From assembly GCA_027422505.1 (NCBI GenBank), contig JAPQWV010000005.1, positions 11,413,501 through 11,477,500 of the forward strand: DNA of 64,000 nucleotides, in the 5' to 3' direction. Positions 57,266-64,000 of the stretch are shown here, piece after piece. Below the pieces are notes generated by a model. It did no database searches and was not told the origin of the DNA. It saw only the letters and a program-made list of their open reading frames with translations. The translations under genes and the position numbers were made by a program. The stretch comes from Craterostigma plantagineum (Eukaryota; Streptophyta; Magnoliopsida; Lamiales; Linderniaceae). Position 1 is the stretch's first letter. Each line of letters begins with the position of its first letter.

Positions 57266-58298
57266 AGGCGGTCGTGATCGGAAGCATAACGTGTTTAAAT
57301 TAAAACTGAAACGTGGGAGACGATCGAAAGACAACGCTGTTTGACCGACGTGGGGCTGATCGATGCGTCGTTTGCCATCCCACGGCCACCACCTCGTGCG
57401 GCGTGGCCGATGAGGCAGCCACTATCAAGATCAGAACGTGGGTAGCCATGGGCGGCGGCGCAATCCGGCCGCGACTGCGAGTTGCGCGCGGCTGGCACTC
57501 ATACGATCGGGCTGCTCGAAGTCGTGATCTCTGGGTCTGGCACAGGCCATGGTGGCTCCGGTGCCGTTCCAGGGTGGTGCCGTCGCGTCGAGCGGCTGCG
57601 ATGACAAGCAATCAGCCGCAGTAAAATTCTGCCGCAAGCTAAAATTGCGCGCGACGCGTGCGGCGTCGCATTGCCGGCGGCAGCGGTTCCGGCTCCGGCC
57701 TGGACTCCGCGCCGATGGCCTACTCCGTCGTGGCTCTTCGGCGTGTTTTGACGGCTGAGGGATTTGAGTCGCGGCGGCTACGTTAGGGCTTCACGCTCAA
57801 AGCCTTAACGGGCCTTTTAATGGACTTGGCCTGTTTAAGGCCCAATATTTGTTTCTTTTTAAATCATGTAATTGTCAACGTGCTCGTTATGAATGTGATT
57901 TAAGGCGCACTTGTGGGTTTATGAATTTGGTTTTCGGGTCATTTATTAAGGACATCCCCCCGGGTTGTACTTGTTTTATACGGGTTGTTCGGGACTTATG
58001 ATCCCCCCGTGTTGTAATTTACCGTTTTACTAGATTAGACTTAAATACGAACACGAGGACCCATTTGATCGATGGTGACCCCCCTGGCGGTGACAAGGTG
58101 GTGGTGTTCGGTGACTTTGCCGTTCGAATGACGAAGGACGTTTGACGACTCCAAGACTCGTGCGACAACGCGAAGTCTTTTGGAGACACATGTAATAGGG
58201 ATACCCGCTTGTGTTGTCTTGTAGTTTATTTTCTAGGATTAATTTACTACCTACGTGCGTGTTGGTTTTTGAAATGATATGCATGTTTTATGTGCTCT

Positions 58299-58650
58299 TG
58301 TAGAGTACCATTTGTAATTGTGCTTTGATTTCATTAGTTGTCCTTGTAATTTGGGGCTTTATTTATATTTGCCCTTATTTTAGGATTTAGCTTGTTATTT
58401 GTACCAAGTATGTTTGGTATAAATACCTTGTACACATTTGAGCTTAATAGCGTATTTTAGTCAATTGATCCGAAAGGCTTCACAATCCAATTCTAGAGAG
58501 AGAAAGTCAGAAAACATTCTCTCACTACACGTATTCTCTCTCGAAGTTATTCAACGAAGGTTTTCGATCGAAATTCTATTTCTATAATTCTAATCGGTTT
58601 CCTTAGGATTGATGTCTAGGACCGTAGAGTTGATAAATTAGGACCTAACA
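58299..58650 (+). repeat. 5' LTR of the terminal Copia-type element
   Basis: 352 bp with TG...CA ends, a TATAAATA-type box near 58420 and an AG-rich stretch at 58492-58510. The preceding five bases GCTCT would be its target duplication. Confidence 0.78.
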
Positions 58651-58769
58651 ATTGGTATCAGAGCAGATTCGTTCTGTTTTGAATCGAAAATTGTTAGAAT
58701 CGGATCGAAATTTAATTATGGAACTGTTCCATCGAAGAACAGTTTTGGCGCGAAATTCAATTTTGATCT

Positions 58770-59222
58770 TGTTGGTCCCGATTAGCACCAACAATACGAC
58801 TTCGGACGGATTAAACACGCCTAAAGATCTAGATTTGAGAATGGGGCGTGTGGGGCTTGGTGGTTTTCTTGAGGAGACTCTCTCACTCTAAAATATTAGC
58901 ACCAACAATACGACTTCGGACGGATTAAACACGCCTAAAGATCTAGATTTGAGAATGGGGCGTGTGGGGCTTGGTGGTTTTCTTGAGGAGACTCTCTCAC
59001 TCTAAAATTGTTTATTTGATCTTCACACACAAGCACACCTAACTATGTGTTAGGGTTTTCCTATTTATACCACAAGTTGGTATATAATAGGTGGGCCTCT
59101 TGTGAAGGCCCATTACATGAATAACTAAGAACTAACCCAATTAAGAGCTAGCCCAAAGTTTAATAAAGCAAATCAACAAAGATAATACAATGAAATTGAA
59201 CACTACAAAATATTTCCTAACA
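58770..59222 (-). repeat. 3' LTR (element orientation) with internal 114 bp duplication
   Basis: The segment starting ATTAGCACCAACAATACG at 58781 repeats at 58895. The other LTR has it once, so the duplication arose after insertion or during the last reverse transcription. Confidence 0.93.
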
Positions 59223-61153
59223 ATCTCCCCCTTAGTGTTCAATCTTCAGTTCAGCCCGGGATATCTTTGTTGGGCATATTGGAGATCTCGATTCCTAGCA
59301 AACTCCCCTACAAGGGATATCTCCTCTTCTTGCGGAGGCATTGATTGCTCGGCTGGGACTCACTTGTTAAGATTCTCCAATCTTCTTCTTCTTGGCGCCG
59401 GATTTGTCGTCTTCGAATGGAAGTTGTCTGGTTCGGCCTCGAAGATGACTCGTCTGGCTCCAGAAGAAGGTAGGCGTGGGGCGTAAAAAATGTGCCAAGG
59501 CTCCATTGAAATGTGACTTTCAAGAGCAGGGAGCCCGGTCTTCAGAGTGGTCAGCGCAGTAGTGGCGGAATGTGGTGGGTGAGATGTGCCATGGCTCCTT
59601 CGAGTGTTCCATTATGAACATAATAGCCTGACACATAAGAGTGTGCGCAGAGGTAGTGGAAGCCTCCGGCGGTGCGTAGTTGGTGGAAGTGGCGTGGATG
59701 ATGGTTGCTGCTGATGCTGCTGTACGATCTTCAACTCATTTCTTCTCCTTTACTCCCCCTTGAGATGATCTCCGTCTTCGGGATCGTCACGTCGTCCGTG
59801 GGATGAGTCTGCCTCTGGTGTTGATGGTGGTGATGATGGTGTGGTGTGGTGTTGAGTGAGGCAATCAAGTGGGATTCTCGGGAGTAGCAGCAATTGGTGT
59901 TCCTCCGGGTTCAGTTTTGAACACTGGAGAGACGGAGCAACATGTTTTGGCGTAGGCGTAGGCGTGGTGGAGTGGTGTCGGTGATGGGACCTTTTCCTTC
60001 AAAGATCCTCGTTGAGTGCGACATGGAATGTGTAAGTTCCTCGCTGATTGCTATGAGTCGGGGCTCCATCACGAACGGGGTAACTAACCAGACGGGGGTC
60101 ACAAAGACGCTCCGTCGTCACAACATCGAAACACGTGTCCGATGTGCCGCCTGTTTGAACAGGACAGAAAGAACCGGAGAGCCACAAAGGCTTTCCGTAC
60201 GCACGGACGATGAGACAAGCTCGTATCCGTGGCCCATCGACAGTTGTGGTGAGGGTGGCTGTCGTGGGTCTTCCGCTCTCGGTCACAAGGACGTCATCAA
60301 GCGTTCGGGCAAGTTCACGAAGAACCTGCGGTGCGTAAAGAGTGTTTGTGTCCTAGAAAGTGGAAAATTTCGGTAGGTGAGGACACTAGACTCAATGTGG
60401 GTGGAAGAGGTGCAGTGAGAGGCGGGGCACTGCATGTTCAACATCAACCGTCTCCAAGTGGGGCGATGATGGCTAACGTGGTTCCTCTTGTGCGAAATGA
60501 AACAGCTATCTGCGAAAGGATAGCTGAGTGGTTGGGAGGGGTTAATTGCGCGGTTGGACCAGATGCCGCGACTTCTACTCGGGAAACGAGCGAGTCGTCT
60601 CCTGTACCTATGGGCGAGGTCCGGGTTGTGGTGAGATATGACGGAGGAGTGCGATCATGTCGTCGTTGGTTCGCAACTCCTGCAAGCGACTTACGTCATC
60701 CTCCCGAGATTGTTGATTGGATCTTTGCGTGGAGGAGGATGTCGCGCGACCTAGACCTAGACTAGAGAGGCTAGGGTAGGCTCGTTCCTGGGTTAGGATC
60801 AGGGGGGCTTCACTGATCCATGGGAACTATGGTGGCGTGGCGTGATCGCGTTGAAAGGCGACCACGAGTGATGTCGACGAGGGTGGCCCAAAACTGTTGA
60901 TCAGACACTTCTGAGACTCGTCAGGTGGTGGTGGTGGTGAGGGCGTAAAGAGGATCACGGTGGCTTAGGATGTCTCCATGCAGCGCACCATGGTGGAATG
61001 GATGGCAGTGGGTGGACGGTGGAGTCTGGTACAAGAGATCCACATCGCCTAAGCATCAAGATTGGATGGCGCGCCCACTGATGGTTGGTTGAACTCTTGT
61101 CAACCCTTCTTTATGGGTCCGGGTTCTGCACGGATTTGTACAGAAGTCATGTT
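59223..61153 (-). other. 3' non-coding region of the gene-free element
   Basis: Open frames on either strand (for example 59942-60376 +, 60331-60765 +) show no recognisable protein. Motifs such as GTTCAATCTTCAGTTCAGC, CTCCTCTTCTTG and CTGGTTCGGCCTCGA recur in the same order at 45720-46045 of the truncated relative, so this is shared element sequence. Confidence 0.7.
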
Positions 61154-61341
61154 GATTGCTCGCTTCTCTGACATCCCTTCATGCACGTGGAGCAACCCGT
61201 GTAACGTGCATGATGGGGTTGGTTGCTCGCAGTGCATACCGGTCATGAATGTGGAGCAACCCATGTACCATTCATGCCGGGGGGTGGTTGCTCACGTCGT
61301 GTACCAGTCATGTATGTGGAGCAACCCGGGTGCCATACATG
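61154..61341 (-). repeat. Three tandem pseudoknot units
   Basis: The units start (minus strand) at 61341, 61276 and 61212, 64-65 bp apart. The stems are CATGTAT/ATACATG, CATGAAT/ATTCATG and CATGCAC/GTGCATG, all perfect though different in sequence. Each loop has GGTTGCTC; the partners GAGCAACC, GAGCAACC and GAGCAATC (one G-U) lie at 61293-61286, 61228-61221 and 61161-61154. They are derived from the protease active-site sequence of the pol-bearing relative. Confidence 0.6.
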
Positions 61342-61439
61342 CTGGGTGGTGTGAAATTGGCATTTGGAAATTCCGCTCCGAAAAGTTTGGGGGTGACCTA
61401 AACTTTTTCTATAATGTGCCAATACCGTCCTAGGTCGAT

Positions 61440-62700
61440 CGTTGGGTACGGTGATCGTTGCCGCGTTTTGGATTTGCCTTCAAAAATTTCACAAAAACGT
61501 CGTCTATACCGAAAATTTTGGCCCAGAAAAATTTATTTCGGAAAATTTTAAAAGTGTAAAATAGACAAAGTCCAATGGGCTTAGAAAATTTTTCTCTATC
61601 CAATGATATAAATTTTCTTTAGGCTTAGAAAAATATTTCAACCCTTTTTTTTTTTTTTGCTCCTTAACCTTATTTAATCCGAGGGGGGGCCAGAAATTTT
61701 GGTGGTCAAAAACGTTTAAGTGCAATTTTTAAAGAGTGATTTTTGCAAGATTTGAAGCTAAAAATTCGAGTTTGGATCAAGTTTAAAGGTTTGGTGCAAA
61801 TTTCTCGGGGGGTGCGAAAAAATGGTGTGAAAATGTGCGAATGATGTTGTCCCGAGAAATTTCGTTGTGAGAGTGAGTCGCGAAAATAAGGAAATTTCGC
61901 ATTCAAAGGAAATTTTCGCATGTACTGTTAAAGTTTCGCATATCAAGAAGATTTCGCATTCAGAGTACAATTTCGCATGTATAAAAATTTTCGCTAGTTA
62001 AGAAATTTCGCACTTGTGCAAATTTTTCGCATGTATTCCAAAAATTTCGCGGTGAAAATTTGTTCTAAAAACGGTATTAAATTTTCGCAGGTAGAAAGAG
62101 TTTTCAAGTAGCAAAAATTTCGCAAGTTTTGAATTTTCTCAAGTGATATGGAAGTGAAGTGATGATGCGAAATAGTGAGGATGCGAAAAAGTGAAGTTGA
62201 AATTTTTGGATCACTGTAGCTGCGAAAAATTTTGAAGATGCGAAAATATGTATGATGAAGTGAAGTGTATGAAAATTTCGCGGGGCTTCACATGCTGTAG
62301 CAGCGAAATTTCTCGGAAAAATTTCTCGGCCTGCGAAATTTCTCGGACTGTAGATGCGAAAATTTCTCGGGCAGCGAAAGTTTCTCGGCCTGTGAAATTT
62401 TCTCGGCTAAGAATTTTCTCGGGTAAGAAAATTTCTCGGCCAAGAACACAGATTACTGTTCCATAGCTGCGCGACTTTTTCCAGAAAAATGGCTCGTTTT
62501 CGCTCAAATCTCACTCAAAATCGACGAAACTTGTTCCAAAACATCAGAAAAACATTCCTAAACACATAATCAACCTTTGGGATGTCTAAAAACAACAAAA
62601 CGAGTTCGAAATCGCCCAAAAACTGAAAGTGACGAAAATAATTTTTCAAGCAATTTTTCACTCAAATCTTGCTTAAAACACGCAAATCCGGTCGCGTTGG
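61440..62700 (-). repeat. Repeat-rich leader of the gene-free element
   Basis: On the plus strand, GCGAAATTTCTCGG and TTTCGCAT-type segments recur many times between 61850 and 62450, with CTGTAGCAGCGAAA-like copies (62290) and a T-run at 61646-61660. No ORF resembles Gag. It occupies the position of the CACTGTAGCA array in the 29426-38838 element. Confidence 0.75.
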
Positions 62701-62712
62701 GCTCTGATACCA
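62701..62712 (-). promoter_or_regulatory. Primer-binding site (initiator tRNA-Met)
   Basis: The minus strand reads TGGTATCAGAGC, two bases from the LTR at 62715. Confidence 0.93.
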
Positions 62713-62714
62713 CT

Positions 62715-63053
62715 TGTTGGTCCCGATTAGCACCAACAATACGACTTCGGACGGATTAAACACGCCTAAAGATCTAGATTTGAGAATGGGGCGTGTGGGG
62801 CTTGGTGGTTTTCTTGAGGAGACTCTCTCACTCTAAAATTGTTTATTTGATCTTCACACACAAGCACACCTAACTATGTGTTAGGGTTTTCCTATTTATA
62901 CCACAAGTTGGTATATAATAGGTGGGCCTCTTGTGAAGGCCCATTACATGAATAACTAAGAACTAACCCAATTAAGAGCTAGCCCAAAGTTTAATAAAGC
63001 AAATCAACAAAGATAATACAATGAAATTGAACACTACAAAATATTTCCTAACA
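62715..63053 (-). repeat. 5' LTR (element orientation) of the gene-free element
   Basis: 339 bp, TGTTGGTCCCG ... TTTCCTAACA on the plus strand. It holds a CTATTTATACC TATA-like stretch at 62892-62902. Confidence 0.93.
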
Positions 63054-64000
63054 GATCTGATAGCTCAATTCTGTGCTTATTTGATTTGAATTTGATGTTT
63101 CTGTGCTTGCTTTAGTGCTAAAAATCGTTTGCGATTAGATTGGTTGTGTTTAGAACATCAATTTAGCAGATTCGATTGGATTTGAGAAGTTACTTTTCGC
63201 GCGTAGAAATCTTAGAACACGTTCTGATTGTGCTCAAATTTGATATATTTTGCTTCATGACGTATTTAATTGTTTGTTCGTGCGTATTCATCAGCTGATT
63301 ACGAGCACAAACCCTGTAATTTCACGGTCTAATTCATCGTTTTTTGCCGAAATCTGTGTTAATTAGGGTTCTAAGACTATTTGCGCGATTTCAAATTTTC
63401 TCTCTAGAGTCTTCGATCGAATTAATTTTTCGATCGAAAACTTTGCGCGATAATTTTTCTCGGTCAGAATTATAAGTCAGCGCTAAAATCATCGTAATCA
63501 GAAGCGATTTTAGTTGAAAAATTTCTCGAGCGTTATCAAGGAAAATCTTCTTCGACGAGACCAATTTTGACATTTGCGCTCGCAAAACTTTCCGTCGAAA
63601 AATATTTTCGGTCAGACTATTAAAGTTTGACCTAGCGAAAATCATTTACGGTCGAAAAACTTTTCCAGTCAACGAATCTATTTTGACACAGCGAGAAACT
63701 TACGAAACGTACTGTTTCTTGCGATCGAAATAAATTCACGATTCTGAACTCGATCGAAAGATTTTGAGCAATTTTCTTCGCTCGTAAAATTTTTCGCTGA
63801 CAGACTTTCTCGCACGAGAATAGTAACGACTACATTTTACTTCGATAAAATTATTTTCGATCAAACTCTAAAGATTGAATCGAAAATAATTCTCGACTGC
63901 TTTAGAATCAAACGCTACTAACTAATTTGCTACTTGTGAAGCACATAACATCAGTCCAAATCGTCAAAAAAACAAACAAAGATCATTCATCAACTCAACA

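Larger units (their letters stand above)
53632..58298 (+). mobile_element. Angela-type Copia, 5' part (continues beyond window)
   Basis: The 5' LTR (53632-57252, containing a nested solo LTR) is followed by a primer-binding site and about 1 kb of the same leader found at 16769-18523. At 58298 the leader is interrupted by another Copia. LTR length without the insertion is about 1.89 kb, as in the 10945-20452 element. The left flank GCCCT would be its target duplication; the partner lies outside. Confidence 0.9.
58770..63053 (-). mobile_element. Gene-free Sirevirus derivative, complete (TSD GATCT)
   Basis: LTRs 58770-59222 (453 bp) and 62715-63053 (339 bp) are flanked by a perfect duplication GATCT (58765-58769, 63054-63058). 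Apart from a 114 bp tandem duplication in the left LTR I find no difference between them. The primer-binding site (62701-62712) and purine tract CACTAAGGGGGAGAT (59223-59237, minus) are present. The 3.5 kb interior has no gag or pol: a repeat-rich leader, three pseudoknot units, then 3' non-coding sequence shared with the other relatives. It must be mobilised in trans. Confidence 0.93.
58299..64000 (+). mobile_element. Copia-type element, 5' end only (continues beyond window)
   Basis: An LTR (58299-58650, TGTAGAGTACC ... GACCTAACA) is followed by TGGTATCAGAGC (58653-58664) and a leader. The leader is interrupted by 58770-63058 and resumes at 63059 to the window end. The leader is rich in TCGATCGAAA and TTTTCGGTC motifs, and no gag has begun by 64000. 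The lineage is undetermined. Confidence 0.78.

Noticed and set aside
60331..60765. 144-codon plus-strand ORF in the gene-free element
   Set aside because: The same region in the relatives does not keep this frame and it is antisense to the element; no recognisable domain.

Overview
This window is plant nuclear DNA, almost certainly from a eudicot. It is a gene-poor, intergenic-type region built almost entirely of nested transposable elements with a few broken host-gene fragments between them. The evidence for a plant is as follows: Ty1/copia pol domains of Sirevirus and Angela type; primer-binding sites matching plant initiator tRNA-Met (TGGTATCAGAGC); Cassandra TRIM elements with 5S-like sequence in their LTRs; CACTA and hAT ends; and fragments of plant-type genes (an EF-hand calcium sensor family, an NF-YC13/POLE-like histone fold, ribosomal protein uL13/RPL13A). 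I see no intact host gene. All comparisons were made by eye, without alignments or searches.

Layout. 1-9282: a decayed Sirevirus-type Copia (+), 5' end outside the window, with pol, an env-like third ORF region and a 3' LTR. 9283-22000: a locus of tandemly repeated, broken exons of an EF-hand gene (-), split by a 9.5 kb Angela-type Copia (-, 10945-20452, 1.8-1.9 kb LTRs). 22191-22440: an NF-YC13-like fragment (+). 23681-24836: a complete Cassandra TRIM (TSD GTCTT). 25015-25475: a hAT-like MITE (TSD GATAAGAC). 25930-28124: a second hAT-like MITE hosting a 2 kb CACTA element that carries three exons of RPL13A. 28239-40594: a 2.9 kb probable Gypsy solo LTR (TSD ATCTT) interrupted by a 9.4 kb non-autonomous Sirevirus relative (29426-38838, TSD GTCAT). 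40968-51814: a Copia (-, TSD TGGAG) holding three later insertions: a second Cassandra, a truncated Sirevirus relative, and a 2.0 kb solo LTR (TSD ATGTC). 52590-64000: a four-layer nest. An Angela-like fragment (-) is interrupted by an Angela element (+); the latter's 5' LTR carries a Gypsy solo LTR (TSD TCGAG), and its leader carries the 5' end of another Copia (+), itself interrupted by a gene-free Sirevirus derivative (-, 58770-63053, TSD GATCT).

The most interesting signal is shared by the four Sirevirus-type elements. At the gag-protease junction the coding element has a potential hairpin (131-169) whose loop is complementary to a segment about 30 nt downstream (190-196), which would be an H-type pseudoknot. 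In three non-autonomous relatives that have lost pol, this same segment survives without its catalytic Asp-Ser codons and is amplified as 64-68 bp tandem units. Stem and loop-partner bases change in compensating pairs between units. One such element (58770-63053) has no gag or pol, yet its two LTRs look identical apart from one duplication. I infer a cis-acting RNA element (packaging, dimerisation or frameshifting) under structural selection in a trans-mobilised family.
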